Part shown: piece after piece, positions 34,807-44,121 of the stretch
How positions within the stretch are numbered: position 1 is the stretch's first letter
Layout: every line of letters starts with the position of its first letter
From: Fodinisporobacter ferrooxydans
GTDB lineage: Bacteria > Bacillota > Bacilli > Tumebacillales > MYW30-H2
DNA: 64,000 bases
Direction of reading: 5' to 3'
NCBI RefSeq assembly: GCF_022818495.1
Contig: NZ_CP089291.1
Span: forward strand, 682,001-746,000
Notes under the pieces: generated by a model
Databases searched by the model: none
Seen by the model: only the letters and a program-made list of their open reading frames with translations
What the model was told of the DNA's origin: nothing
Program-made: the position numbers and the translations under genes

Positions 34807-34921
34807 CGCTAATCTCCACTCCTGCATCTGTATGAAAATATAAAACACCTGTACTTGTACTATCGACCGCTAAAAATTCATACTTTCCAATAGTAAGAAC
34901 AACCGGTTCCGCCGCCGGCAT
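34799..34921 (-). CDS. 40-residue translationally coupled ORF between Nudix and glucokinase genes
   Basis: The ATG at 34921 overlaps the Nudix stop as TGATG, and its own stop (TGA, 34801-34799) overlaps the glcK start. Nothing in the 114-bp gap is left uncovered. The product reads MPAAEPVVLTIGKYEFLAVD, then STSTGVLYFHTDAGVEISDE: soluble, acidic, beta-strand-like. The double coupling argues that it is translated. I recognise no family. It could be a small protein or a device that carries ribosomes from the Nudix gene into glcK. Confidence 0.6.
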   Translation of the reverse strand: MPAAEPVVLTIGKYEFLAVDSTSTGVLYFHTDAGVEISDE

Positions 34922-35400
34922 CAAGGAATTGCGGAGATGTCCGGCTCCGGCTCCCACTTTATGAGTTCCATATCTTTTGTATAATGAAACGTTCCGTGCA
35001 AAACAGATGGATCGTTTTTCATCAGAATATATTCAAACATATACCGGTCACCACCGGCCATAGGAAGTGTCAAAACATCATCCTTTGAGATCCATTGCAA
35101 TACTCCTTCACGAGTTTCAGGAAGTAGCGTACCTGTCGCTTGGATCGAATGGAAGGAAAACATCATCCAATGATCGATTAAAGTATCCCCATCATAAATC
35201 ATGACAGTAAATACACATCGTAAACGCGGCGCTTGGGGTTGCAATCCGGTCTCCTCCTGAAATTCCCGAATGACAGCTTGATACAAAGACTCCCCGCGTT
35301 CCACTTTGCCACCAGGAGCCACCCACCAGCCACGCCTCGGCTTTTGTAATATGAGTACTTTATCTTTGGATTCAAGTACGCAATTCGCGATTAACTGCAT
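34921..35400 (-). CDS. Nudix hydrolase (YvcI-like position)
   Basis: 159 residues. A complete Nudix box is present: GGKVERGESLYQAVIREFQE followed by ETGL (GX5EX7REUXEEXGU), near residues 31-54. The box binds Mg and cleaves nucleoside diphosphates linked to another moiety. The N-terminus (MQLIANCVLESKDKVLILQK, then PRRGWWVAPGG) resembles 8-oxo-dGTPase/YvcI-type proteins, but the substrate is unknown. The start at 35400 follows GGGAGTGATG; a likely promoter lies just upstream (TTGTAG, 18 bp, TATTCT on the minus strand). First gene of the operon leading into glcK. Confidence 0.9.
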   Translation of the reverse strand: MQLIANCVLESKDKVLILQKPRRGWWVAPGGKVERGESLYQAVIREFQEETGLQPQAPRLRCVFTVMIYDGDTLIDHWMMFSFHSIQATGTLLPETREGVLQWISKDDVLTLPMAGGDRYMFEYILMKNDPSVLHGTFHYTKDMELIKWEPEPDISAIP

Positions 35401-35514
35401 GAATTCATCACTCCCACCGACAATTAGAATACCATTTCTGCGAGAATGACTACAAGGCTTTCTCCTCTTTCCGTTACATGAAACTACGTACTTTTTGTCA
35501 CAAACTTTTAAAGC

Positions 35515-35562
35515 AATTGTAACACAAATGAAATATTTCGGGAGTACTATGTAATTGTAACA
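35515..35562. repeat. Direct repeat AATTGTAACA, two copies 38 bp apart
   Basis: AATTGTAACA occurs at 35515-35524 and 35553-35562 in the 254-bp gap between selB and the Nudix gene. Apart from this, the terminator at 35594-35625 and a Nudix promoter, I see no gene in that gap. Confidence 0.5.
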
Positions 35563-35593
35563 TTTGACCCCCTTTTAATAATATAGATAGTTC

Positions 35594-35625
35594 GGCGTGA
35601 TCCTGGATCACGCCACTTTTTTTGT
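35594..35625 (+). terminator. Hairpin with a U tract on the plus strand
   Basis: GGCGTGATCC/GGATCACGCC is a near loop-free 10-bp stem followed on the plus strand by ACTTTTTTTG. On the minus strand, where selB ends 30 bp earlier, there is no U tract. It may insulate selB from antisense transcription or end an unrecognised plus-strand RNA. Confidence 0.65.
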
Positions 35626-35654
35626 TCTTTTTTAAACGATACATTCACTACTCA

Positions 35655-37571
35655 CTACAAACAAATTCTTCTCTCCCCTTCCCGCTTCGTAAGCTTCTGC
35701 CGATCGAGATGCTCCAAGAACGCAACGGCGATTTTACGGGAAGTTGCCGCTTGATCCCGAAATTCCGCCACAGTAAAAGCAGCGTTTTGCTCACACAGCT
35801 GCCGAACAATTGACACGCCTTGGTCAACTGTCTGTTTGGCCAGCCAGAGCTTTTTTTCAACTTCAACGATCTCACCCGTATGGCGCAAATAGCCGAGCAA
35901 TTCCCGGACAATTCGTTCTTTTCCTTTGAAGAATTGTTCCAATTCATCTTGGAGAGGAGGCTGAAATCCTTTTGTAAGAAGTTCTTGCCGAATGGTTTGG
36001 AGTATCTGCTGCTCTGTTTTTGTAAAAACAGGCTGATACTCGTGCAAACGATAAAATTCCCCTTTTCGGTCAATGATCTCTTTTTCTTCTGCGTAGTACA
36101 GAATTTGATCGGAAACAACCGACTTCCAATCTGACCAGTGCTGGAACATATGACTGCGCGGGATCCACACATCATAACGCCGCTGCTTGTAATACTCTTC
36201 GGTAATTGCCGTTAACTCTCTCATTCGCTCTGCAATCCACCGTCGTTCGGTCAAAAGGGTTCCAGAAAGCATTCGTTCTACTTCTCCATGATCTTCAAGT
36301 GTTTGCAGTACTTGCGCCAATTCATCTTTTGTCTCTGCAATGCCCTCATTCATGCAAGCAGCGATGAACGATGGTTCCTCTACAAAAGGATGTTCCCGCA
36401 TCCACTGCAACACCCTTCCGAAAATATCCATTTTTTCCCTTTGTTCGATTTCCTCTAAAATATAATCCCGATTTCTTCTATGCAACCGTTTGGGGTATGG
36501 ATCGATCACCGTGCCACCCCCAATGGTAAATACGGGTGAGTAACTGCGAATGATGAACCGATCCTGCTTCTCGCACGCGATGGGTTCTTCCAGTCGAATT
36601 TGTGCGAGGGCATCTTCCCCAGGCTGTAGTTGATCCCGATCCAACAGTACGATACGCCCCATAACTTCTGCGGTGCCGATATGAAATCTTACCCGCGTAC
36701 CATTCTGCAGCGCCTTCGGTGTACCTGACAGCAGTTTCAAGCGGATATCCGATAATTCCGTCGCCTCTAACGCTCCTGCCGTTGCCAACACAGACCCGCG
36801 TCGAACTCCATGTTTATCAATCCCCGTTATATTCACTGCAACTCTCTGGCCGGCATATGCCTGATCGACTTTCTCCCCGTGAACTTCCAGGGACCTCACC
36901 CGAACCGGAAGATCATCCGGATACAAATGCAGCATATCACCTGTACGCAAAGTGCCACGCCACAACGTTCCTGTAACGACCGTTCCAAATCCGGCTACAG
37001 AAAATACGCGATCAATGGGCATACGAACAGTTCCCTGTTTGCTCCGCGGTTCTGCCAGCTCCAACAATCGTTCCAATTCTTGCAAAAGTTCCGGAATTCC
37101 TTGCATCGTGACAGATGAAACCGGCAGAATCCTGGCGTTCTCTAAAAATGTTCCTTGCACTGCCGTATATACATCTTCTTGCACAAGCTCCAGCCAATCC
37201 GGTTCCACTAAATCAGATTTTGTCAATGCGATCACGCCATGCTGCAAACCAAGCAGTTGCAAAATCTCCAGATGTTCCCGCGTCTGTGGCATGACACCTT
37301 CGTTTGCCGCCACGATAAATAAAATGACATCAATTCCAACAGCACCCGCCAGCATATTGCGGATAAATCGTTCGTGGCCAGGCACGTCCACAACGCCAAC
37401 TTTTCTTCCATCATGCAATTGCAACGCAGCAAAACCCAGATCAATCGTAATTCCACGCTCTTTTTCTTCTTTTAAACGATCCGTATCTTGCCCTGTCAAC
37501 GCTTTAACCAAGGTTGTCTTCCCATGGTCAATATGTCCGGCCGTTCCAATAATCGAAAAAACCGACTGCAT
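35655..37571 (-). CDS. selB: Selenocysteine-specific elongation factor SelB
   Basis: 638 residues, normal for bacterial SelB. It delivers selenocysteyl-tRNA to UGA codons marked by a SECIS element. GTPase motifs: GTAGHIDHGKTTLVKAL near residue 8, RGITIDLGFAAL, VDVPGHERFI near 60, and ALTKSDL near 115. Domains II and III follow, then four winged-helix repeats in the C-terminal 270 residues that bind the SECIS. No selA, selC (tRNA-Sec) or selD is visible beside it, so it is isolated from the usual sel cluster. The start has GGTGACAG upstream. The host therefore probably makes selenoproteins. Confidence 0.93.
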   Translation of the reverse strand: MQSVFSIIGTAGHIDHGKTTLVKALTGQDTDRLKEEKERGITIDLGFAALQLHDGRKVGVVDVPGHERFIRNMLAGAVGIDVILFIVAANEGVMPQTREHLEILQLLGLQHGVIALTKSDLVEPDWLELVQEDVYTAVQGTFLENARILPVSSVTMQGIPELLQELERLLELAEPRSKQGTVRMPIDRVFSVAGFGTVVTGTLWRGTLRTGDMLHLYPDDLPVRVRSLEVHGEKVDQAYAGQRVAVNITGIDKHGVRRGSVLATAGALEATELSDIRLKLLSGTPKALQNGTRVRFHIGTAEVMGRIVLLDRDQLQPGEDALAQIRLEEPIACEKQDRFIIRSYSPVFTIGGGTVIDPYPKRLHRRNRDYILEEIEQREKMDIFGRVLQWMREHPFVEEPSFIAACMNEGIAETKDELAQVLQTLEDHGEVERMLSGTLLTERRWIAERMRELTAITEEYYKQRRYDVWIPRSHMFQHWSDWKSVVSDQILYYAEEKEIIDRKGEFYRLHEYQPVFTKTEQQILQTIRQELLTKGFQPPLQDELEQFFKGKERIVRELLGYLRHTGEIVEVEKKLWLAKQTVDQGVSIVRQLCEQNAAFTVAEFRDQAATSRKIAVAFLEHLDRQKLTKREGERRICL

Positions 37572-37666
37572 GCTGTCACCTCACTCCTGATTCCATGTAC
37601 AAGGACAATCGCCTTACACAAAGTCGATCGTTTTTTGATTCCTATATAAATACATCCGGTCATATA

Positions 37667-37700
37667 AAAAAGCTTAGCCTAAGAGGCAGCTAAGCTTTTT
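37667..37700. terminator. Bidirectional terminator after the TPR gene
   Basis: AAAAAGCTTAGC (37667-37678) and GCTAAGCTTTTT (37689-37700) form a perfect 12-bp stem with A and T tails on both sides. It lies between selB and the TPR protein gene. Confidence 0.8.
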
Positions 37701-37717
37701 GGATTCGTGTCGAACGC

Positions 37718-39442
37718 TTATTGGGTACAGTCAAAAATGGAATTGGCAATCCGAGTTACCGATGCAACCGATACGTCAAACATGCGGGCGACATCCGACT
37801 TCGAATGAAATTCAGGCAGATCGGATAGAGACGCATATACCAATCCGGCAGCCCATGCAGGAATTTTATTAATTCTTGGCGGTGAATCCTGGACGGTTTC
37901 CAAATACCGATTCCAAACGTAAAAAACACGCTCCAACACTCGCTCATATTGCCATTGAGGCAAATGGTCACGCAACATTTCCAGTGCGCACAAGACGATA
38001 TTATGGACATTTGTCTTCCAAGCCTTATGACGCAATGGCAACAACTGGATTTGAAACGTCTCAAGCCGGTCATTTATGCGCACTTCACAAATCCCCTGTG
38101 CTCCGATATGGCGCAACACATATACAGCAAACAACTTCAGTGAGGCAAGTTCTTCACTCGTTTGAATAAACTCCCGCAGCACCTGTTCGATTTCTTGCCC
38201 GCCCATCCATGCAAATATATGAATCACTTGCAATTTGGTTTCTACGTCGCCGTGTTTTAAAGCCCAAAATAACGATGACCGAATAAAAGGATCCTGTTGC
38301 CAACTGTCAATCTTATTTTCCTGCAAATACTGTTGAATCCGGCGAAACTGTTCATGGAAGGGAATATGATACTGGTAACTCACCGTTAACACTGCGGATT
38401 CCGGCGCTTTTTCAAATTCCTCCAATTTGTTTAAATAATATTCGGCGACTTCTGAATGCCGATCCAACTGCTTGATCTCTTGCCAGTATTTGCGAGCTGC
38501 TTTTAAATTGCCAAGGTTTGCAGCAGCCGCTGCCACACAATGCAACAAAGAGATTTCCGAGCGATCGGTAAAGTGGACCAATTGTTTAAATAAATGGTAC
38601 GCGCTCGCATGTTCGCCGAGAATCCCCATCGTTGTTGCCAATTTATACGTATGGTCGAAATTGAGCGGATACAATTTGCGCAATTGGGCGATGATTGTTT
38701 TTAACCGATCCTGTTTTCCCAGATGTTGAAAGTATACGGCTAAATTACAAATCGCATGAATATTGCTTGGATCATTTTCCAATACTTCCTCCGACAATGC
38801 AACTGCCTGATCCATTTGGCCCAAATAATAATAGGCCAACGAAAGGTTGTTTTTCGGCGCTGTGGCATTCGGAAACTCATGAATGATATTTTGCAGATGG
38901 ACACTGGCTTCCATGAATTTGCCGGCTTCCAGCAATTTTCGCGCTTTGTCCTGGTCGGTCTGCTCTGTCAACTGTTCTTCCCGACGCTTGCGTAACACTT
39001 CTCCTCCGCCAAAATCTTCAATCAATATCTCCAACATTTCTTCCGCATCTTGAACAAATTCGCCTTTCGGTTCACATTGCAGGTACAAATCCGCATATTC
39101 TTCCGCCAAATCATATTCACCAAGATTGGCGAAGTTGTTGGCCATATAAAAATAACACTCGGACATGGATGAATCGATATCTTCCAAAATGGTTCGCAAA
39201 ATCTCATTCGATTCTTCAAAACGCCCCAACTCGGACAAAACACCCGCCAGGTTGCAATGATGAACCGGGTTATCCGGCTCGTATTCTACCGCTTTGCGAA
39301 AATATTTTAATGAGCTTTTCAGATCCCGTCTGTCTAAGTGACGCAGAGCCCGCTCGAAAAAAAACGCGGCATCAAGTCGAAAGGGAATGACATTATCAGG
39401 CCGTTTTGGCCTTTGTTGAACTGTCTTTTTTGGTTTGTCCAT
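37718..39442 (-). CDS. Tetratricopeptide-repeat protein (YvcD-like)
   Basis: 574 residues from the ATG at 39442 (MDKPKKTVQQRPKRPDN), with GGGAG 8 bp upstream. TPR motifs cover about residues 30-330, for example RALRHLDRRDLKSSLKYFRK, AVEYEPDNPVHHCNLAGVLS and NNLSLAYYYLGQMDQAVALS. The C-terminal 240 residues are mostly helical with no recognisable catalytic motif. TPR arrays mediate protein-protein contacts. B. subtilis has a TPR protein (YvcD) near the his operon, so position supports homology. Cytosolic, function unknown. Confidence 0.85.
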   Translation of the reverse strand: MDKPKKTVQQRPKRPDNVIPFRLDAAFFFERALRHLDRRDLKSSLKYFRKAVEYEPDNPVHHCNLAGVLSELGRFEESNEILRTILEDIDSSMSECYFYMANNFANLGEYDLAEEYADLYLQCEPKGEFVQDAEEMLEILIEDFGGGEVLRKRREEQLTEQTDQDKARKLLEAGKFMEASVHLQNIIHEFPNATAPKNNLSLAYYYLGQMDQAVALSEEVLENDPSNIHAICNLAVYFQHLGKQDRLKTIIAQLRKLYPLNFDHTYKLATTMGILGEHASAYHLFKQLVHFTDRSEISLLHCVAAAAANLGNLKAARKYWQEIKQLDRHSEVAEYYLNKLEEFEKAPESAVLTVSYQYHIPFHEQFRRIQQYLQENKIDSWQQDPFIRSSLFWALKHGDVETKLQVIHIFAWMGGQEIEQVLREFIQTSEELASLKLFAVYVLRHIGAQGICEVRINDRLETFQIQLLPLRHKAWKTNVHNIVLCALEMLRDHLPQWQYERVLERVFYVWNRYLETVQDSPPRINKIPAWAAGLVYASLSDLPEFHSKSDVARMFDVSVASVTRIANSIFDCTQ

Positions 39443-39543
39443 CGTATCAACTCCCATCTTTTATGCTCGCGTCAAAAGAGAATGAAAATCCGCATCAACC
39501 AACAACGTTGTGGCAACAGTATATCACATTTAAAAAATCTCTG

Positions 39544-40500
39544 TCATTCCTTTACAGAATCCGACTCCTGCCAAATAATACTGATCGACCGGTGTTCGTG
39601 AATCCGCGAAATGGCTTCAGCCAGCAAGGGTGCCACGCTGACAATTTGCAAGCGTTCAAATGAACGCTCTTCAATGGGAAGCGTATTCGTGACAATCATT
39701 TTTTCAATCCCCGGATGATTCAATTTTTCCTGCGCCGGCGGAGAAAACACTGCATGTGTCGCACAAACAATCGCCGGCTTTGCGCCATTTTCCATCAGCC
39801 GCTCCACAACTTTCAGAATCGTTCCGCCTGTATCAATCATATCTTCAATAATGATCGGCGTTTTGCCTTTCACATCGCCGATAATATGTGTGACTGCCGC
39901 TTCATGATGTCCAGGTCTCCGCTTGTGGACAATGGCAAATGGCAAATCGAGCAAGTTGGCAAATTTTTCGGCCGTTTTTACTCTGCCGGCATCCGGCGAT
40001 ACGACGACCGCATTCTCCAACCGCAGCGTACGCACCGCTTCCGCCAACACGTCTAACGCCGTCAAATGCTCCACCGGAATATTAAAAAATCCTTGAATGG
40101 CCGGTGCGTGCAAATCGAAGGTGATAACACGCTGCACACCGATCGTCGTCAACATATCTGCAATCATCTTAGCCGTAATGGGTTCCCGCGGTTTGTCCTG
40201 CTTCTCCTGTCGAGCATAGCCATAATAAGGAATAATAGCATTAATTGTGCCCACAGAAGAGCGTTTTAAAGCATCCACCATCACCAAAAGCTCCATAAAA
40301 TGTTCATTAATCGGCGGGCTAAACGACTGCAAAATGTAGACATCCTTACCCCGAACACTTTCTTCAAAGTTTACATAGATCTCGCCGCTGCGAAACCGCC
40401 CCAAACGGACATTGCCCAACGGTACTCTGATTAATGCTGCGACCTCTTCTGCCAATGCTTGGTGTGATAATCCCGAAAAAAGCTTCATAGGTTGTGACAC
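39544..40500 (-). CDS. prs: Ribose-phosphate pyrophosphokinase
   Basis: 318 residues from a GTG start at 40500 with GGAGG 7 bp upstream. It makes PRPP from ribose-5-phosphate and ATP. Landmarks: LGRFRSGEIYVNFEESVRGK near residue 33, YYGYARQEKQDKPREPITAK near 93, VITFDLHAPAIQGFF near 125, and the PRPP loop IIIEDMIDTGGTI near 217. PRPP is the first substrate of the histidine pathway (HisG), whose operon lies 2 kb away. Bacilli usually keep prs beside glmU, so this may be a second copy. It diverges from argS. Confidence 0.94.
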   Translation of the reverse strand: MSQPMKLFSGLSHQALAEEVAALIRVPLGNVRLGRFRSGEIYVNFEESVRGKDVYILQSFSPPINEHFMELLVMVDALKRSSVGTINAIIPYYGYARQEKQDKPREPITAKMIADMLTTIGVQRVITFDLHAPAIQGFFNIPVEHLTALDVLAEAVRTLRLENAVVVSPDAGRVKTAEKFANLLDLPFAIVHKRRPGHHEAAVTHIIGDVKGKTPIIIEDMIDTGGTILKVVERLMENGAKPAIVCATHAVFSPPAQEKLNHPGIEKMIVTNTLPIEERSFERLQIVSVAPLLAEAISRIHEHRSISIIWQESDSVKE

Positions 40501-40581
40501 GTACAGTCCTCCATTTCTTACCTGCTTGTTTCCTCAATTTGTATATGTATACGTAAAACAAATGTGAAAGTACCCATACAG

Positions 40582-40611
40582 TTGCCATGGTCTTTTGAAA
40601 ATCTGTATAAT
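40582..40611 (+). promoter_or_regulatory. Sigma-A promoter of argS
   Basis: TTGCCA (40582-40587) and TATAAT (40606-40611) are 18 bp apart. Transcription would begin near 40618, giving a leader of about 33 nt, too short for a T-box. Confidence 0.65.
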
Positions 40612-40650
40612 GGATGAATATCGGAATGTTATGGAATGGGAGTCGTATGC

Positions 40651-42354
40651 ATGCTTACATATAAAGAAAAGATCGCAAAACTGATTGAACCACATATACC
40701 TTTTGATGAATCCCAAACGTTGCGTTTGCTGGACTATCCACCCAATTCAAACATGGGGGATTTTGCGTTCCCTTGTTTTACGCTCGCCAAGGAATTGCGT
40801 AAAGCGCCGCAAATGATCGCTGCCGAGCTGACAAATGCAATCCCGAAAGTGGAATGGCTGGCTAATGTGGAGACGGTTGGCGCTTATGTCAACTTTTTTA
40901 TCCAGCGTTCCTATTTCGCATTTGATGTTTCCACACAGATTCAAGATCATGCCGATTATGGAAAAAGCGCGGTAGGCAGCGGCCAAACGATAGCGATCGA
41001 TTATTCGTCCCCGAATGTCGCCAAATCCTTTACTGTCGGCCATTTGCGTTCTACCGTCATCGGCAACGCCGTTGCCAATTTGCATGAATGGCTTGGCTAT
41101 CAAGTAGAGCGGGTCAATCATCTCGGCGACTGGGGCACACAGTTCGGCAAGGTCATCGTGGCCTATAAAAAGTGGGGCAATGTCGAAACTGTCAAACAAA
41201 ATCCCATCGATGAACTTGTGGATCTGTATGTTCGCTTTCACAGAGAAGCAGAAGAACATCCGGAGCTGGAAGATGAAGCCCGGCTGTGGTTCCGCAAACT
41301 CGAAGACGGCGACAAAGAAGCATATGAATTATGGAAGTGGTTTGTAGAAGTCAGTTTAAAAGAATTTGACCGCACATACCAATTGCTTGGAGTCGCCTTT
41401 GACCACTATCTGGGTGAAAGCTTTTACAACGACAAAATGGATGCCGTCGTCGCTGAACTGGAACAGAAGCAACTGCTGACGACAAGCGATGGCGCAGAAG
41501 TTGTTCTACTTGAAGAATACAACATGCCCCCCTGTCTGATCAAGAAGTCGGATGGCGCAACCCTTTATGCGACTCGCGATTTGGCAGCAGCGCTCTATCG
41601 CCACAACGTATTGCATGCAGATAAACTGTTCTACGTGGTAGGGAATGAACAAAGCCTGCACTTCAAACAAGTCTTTAAAGTGCTTGAACTGATGGGATAT
41701 GAATGGGCAAAAGAATGTGTTCATATCGGCTTTGGCCTGATGAAATTCGAAGGGAAAAAATTTTCCACTCGCAAAGGCCAAATTATTCGGTTGAATGAGG
41801 TTTTGGAGCAATCCATACAGCGTGTTGATGCGATCATTGAAGAGAAGAATCCAAATCTTCCCGAGCGGGAGCAAATCGCAAAAGATGTGGGAGTCGGCGC
41901 GATCATTTTCAATGATTTGAAATCCCATCGCTTGCATGAGATCGATTTCCGCTGGGAGGATATTTTGAATTTTGACGGCGAAACAGGCCCCTACGTTCAA
42001 TATACGCATGCCCGTTGCTGCAGTCTGATGCGGAAAGCGGAATGGCAGTTGGCAGATACGGATGTAGCCGCATGTGACTTTTCCCATGTCTCCGATATTG
42101 AATGGGAACTTTGGAAATTACTCGGAAATCTGCAAGATACCGTCCAGCGGGCCGCTGAGCAGCTCGATCCATCGATCGTCGCCCGCTACGTGATCGATAT
42201 TTGTCAACAATTCAACCGTTTCTACCATGAAACAAAGATTCTGACGGACGATGCTGTTCACCGTATGACAAAATTGGTGATCGTCGCATGTACACGCAAT
42301 GTCATTGCGAAATCGTTAGCCTTGCTGGGTATTCAAGCGCCGGAAGCGATTTAA
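40651..42354 (+). CDS. argS: Arginyl-tRNA synthetase
   Basis: 567 residues from the ATG at 40651 with GGGAG 8 bp upstream. It charges tRNA-Arg. The class I HIGH-like motif is SSPNVAKSFTVGHLRSTVIG near residue 120, and the C-terminal side has the degenerate KMSKS form KFSTRKGQIIRLNE. The N-terminal domain (Arg_tRNA_synt_N: DYPPNSNMGDFAFPCFTLAK) and the C-terminal DALR domain (TGPYVQYTHARCCSLMRK onward) are intact. Monocistronic, ending in a terminator shared with the convergent his operon. Confidence 0.95.
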   Translation: MLTYKEKIAKLIEPHIPFDESQTLRLLDYPPNSNMGDFAFPCFTLAKELRKAPQMIAAELTNAIPKVEWLANVETVGAYVNFFIQRSYFAFDVSTQIQDHADYGKSAVGSGQTIAIDYSSPNVAKSFTVGHLRSTVIGNAVANLHEWLGYQVERVNHLGDWGTQFGKVIVAYKKWGNVETVKQNPIDELVDLYVRFHREAEEHPELEDEARLWFRKLEDGDKEAYELWKWFVEVSLKEFDRTYQLLGVAFDHYLGESFYNDKMDAVVAELEQKQLLTTSDGAEVVLLEEYNMPPCLIKKSDGATLYATRDLAAALYRHNVLHADKLFYVVGNEQSLHFKQVFKVLELMGYEWAKECVHIGFGLMKFEGKKFSTRKGQIIRLNEVLEQSIQRVDAIIEEKNPNLPEREQIAKDVGVGAIIFNDLKSHRLHEIDFRWEDILNFDGETGPYVQYTHARCCSLMRKAEWQLADTDVAACDFSHVSDIEWELWKLLGNLQDTVQRAAEQLDPSIVARYVIDICQQFNRFYHETKILTDDAVHRMTKLVIVACTRNVIAKSLALLGIQAPEAI

Positions 42355-42389
42355 AGTTGAATCAATCAATCAATCGATCGCATGGATGG

Positions 42390-42426
42390 ATGCCTTCATG
42401 CATGAAGGCATGAAGGCATGAAGGCA
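42390..42426. repeat. 22-bp perfect palindrome fused to TGAAGGCA tandem repeats
   Basis: 42390-42411 is a perfect palindrome of ATGCCTTCATG and its complement. TGAAGGCA is repeated three times head to tail at 42403-42426, sharing the right arm. It lies just after argS; a short CAAT repeat precedes it (42362-42375). Confidence 0.8.
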
Positions 42427-42493
42427 AATGCATAATCAGATGCATGAATCCGGTGGAATGTCAGCAACGGATTTCCAGTGGCGAGCGGATAAA

Positions 42494-42540
42494 AAAGCAT
42501 CTCAATCTACTGAAAAAGTGGAATGAGATGCTTTGCTTTT
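42494..42540. terminator. Bidirectional terminator between argS and the his operon
   Basis: Arms 42494-42504 and 42524-42534 form an 11-bp stem. T tracts follow on both strands (TTTGCTTTT on plus, TTTTTTATCC on minus). It serves both convergent units. Confidence 0.85.
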
Positions 42541-42608
42541 CCGTTATTCCTTGATTGCAATTTTTATTGCGAGATTTTTACTGCAATCAGGCTGCCTGCA
42601 AAACGATC

Positions 42609-43286
42609 TTACTTTTGTTTCGCGCTTTGCCGATCATGTCTGTTTCGCAGCTCTTGCAATACGTCTGTCAACGGCAGTTTCGAGTGGCGCAATAAGACGA
42701 GCAAATGATAAATCAAGTCCGAAACTTCGTAGCGCAATTCCTGGTTGTCCTGATTTTTCGCAGCAATGACAACTTCAGTAGTTTCTTCTCCGACTTTTTT
42801 CAGAATCTTGTCCAAACCTTTTTCAAACAAATAGGTTGTATAGGCGCCTTCCGGACGTTCCGCATCCCGCTCTGCAATCAGTTCTGCAAGTTCCGGCAGA
42901 ATGCCGTACACATCGCTGTAGCGAATGTCCGAATGATTTTGTACTCCGCTGTTCCCATCTTGATTCGTCAAGAGATGGCTAAAACAGGAATACGTGCCTT
43001 CATGGCAAGCAGGACCTGTCTGATTGACCAGAACAAGCAGCGTATCTCCATCACAATCATAGGAAATGGAGACGACCTGCTGCACATGCCCGGATGTTTC
43101 CCCTTTATTCCACAACGCTTGCCGTGAGCGGCTCCAAAACCAGGTAGTTCCCGTTTCTACTGTTTTATCGAGAGATTCTTGATTCATATATGCCAGCATC
43201 AACACTTGCTTGCTTTGCGCATCCTGGACAATCGCCGGCAGCAATCCGCTAACCGGATCAAATTTGAGTTGCTGTAATGCATTCAT
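42609..43286 (-). CDS. hisIE: Bifunctional phosphoribosyl-AMP cyclohydrolase / phosphoribosyl-ATP pyrophosphatase
   Basis: 225 residues catalysing steps 2 and 3 of histidine synthesis. The HisI half (1-110) has [20 protein letters not shown], then [19 protein letters not shown] with the Zn/Mg-binding Cys and Asp residues. The HisE half (about 125-215) contains [20 protein letters not shown] and the [14 protein letters not shown] helix. It overlaps hisF by 4 bp (ATGA) and is the last gene of the operon. Confidence 0.96.
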   Translation of the reverse strand: MNALQQLKFDPVSGLLPAIVQDAQSKQVLMLAYMNQESLDKTVETGTTWFWSRSRQALWNKGETSGHVQQVVSISYDCDGDTLLVLVNQTGPACHEGTYSCFSHLLTNQDGNSGVQNHSDIRYSDVYGILPELAELIAERDAERPEGAYTTYLFEKGLDKILKKVGEETTEVVIAAKNQDNQELRYEVSDLIYHLLVLLRHSKLPLTDVLQELRNRHDRQSAKQK

Positions 43287-44044
43287 CGCATGGGTACCCC
43301 CTTATTCCGTAAGTATTCTTTCACTTCTCCAATCGAAGTTTCTTTGAAATGAAAGATACTTGCTGCCAATGCAGCATCTGCTTTACCATCTGTAAATACA
43401 TCGTAAAAATGTTCCTTGGTGCCGGCACCGCCAGACGCAATGACCGGAATACTGACCGCTTCCGCTACCGATCGCGTCAATTCCAAATCATACCCATCCC
43501 GTTGACCGTCCTGATCAAAACTGGTAAGCAGAATCTCCCCTGCACCAAGACTTTCCGCACGCTTGGCCCAATCGATCACCGTCAGCCCTGTCTTCGTCCT
43601 GCCGCCGTGAATCAAAACTTCCCAATCGCCCAGTTTGCTGTCAAAACGTCCGTCAATGGCCACAACGATGCATTGTTGCCCGAATCGTTTCGCACCATCG
43701 GCGATCAGTTGCGGGTCCTTGACGGCGGAAGAGTTCATCGATATTTTATCCGCGCCCGCTTTTAAAATCGTGCGGATGTCATCTACGGATGCAATGCCCC
43801 CGCCGACGGTAAACGGAATGAATACCTGCTCGGCCGTTCTCTTGACAATGTCCAGCATGATGGAGCGGCCTTCATGGGATGCGGAAATATCCAGCAAGAC
43901 CAATTCATCCGCACCTTGCTCATCATAAAAGGCTGCAAGCTCAACAGGGTCTCCCGCATCCCGCTCGTTATCCATAAAGCTTTGAAATTTGACAACCCGT
44001 CCATCTTTCACATCAAAACACGGGATAATTCGTTTTGTAAGCAT
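43283..44044 (-). CDS. hisF: Imidazole glycerol phosphate synthase cyclase subunit
   Basis: 253-residue TIM barrel that, with HisH, turns PRFAR and glutamine-derived ammonia into IGP and AICAR. Catalytic Asp residues lie in [15 protein letters not shown] near residue 11 and in [15 protein letters not shown] near 130. [20 protein letters not shown] and [16 protein letters not shown] are phosphate-binding segments. It lies 77 bp after hisA, the widest gap inside the operon. Confidence 0.96.
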   Translation of the reverse strand: MLTKRIIPCFDVKDGRVVKFQSFMDNERDAGDPVELAAFYDEQGADELVLLDISASHEGRSIMLDIVKRTAEQVFIPFTVGGGIASVDDIRTILKAGADKISMNSSAVKDPQLIADGAKRFGQQCIVVAIDGRFDSKLGDWEVLIHGGRTKTGLTVIDWAKRAESLGAGEILLTSFDQDGQRDGYDLELTRSVAEAVSIPVIASGGAGTKEHFYDVFTDGKADAALAASIFHFKETSIGEVKEYLRNKGVPMR

Positions 44045-44121
44045 CTATGTCACCTGCCATTCACTCTGAAAATAAACGGAACCGAAAATATTCGACACTT
44101 GAATATCCGATACTTGAACAC

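Noticed and set aside
35401-35654. tRNA-Sec (selC) beside selB
   Set aside because: No cloverleaf with a CCA-proximal acceptor stem or UCA anticodon context could be folded; only the terminator and repeats are there.
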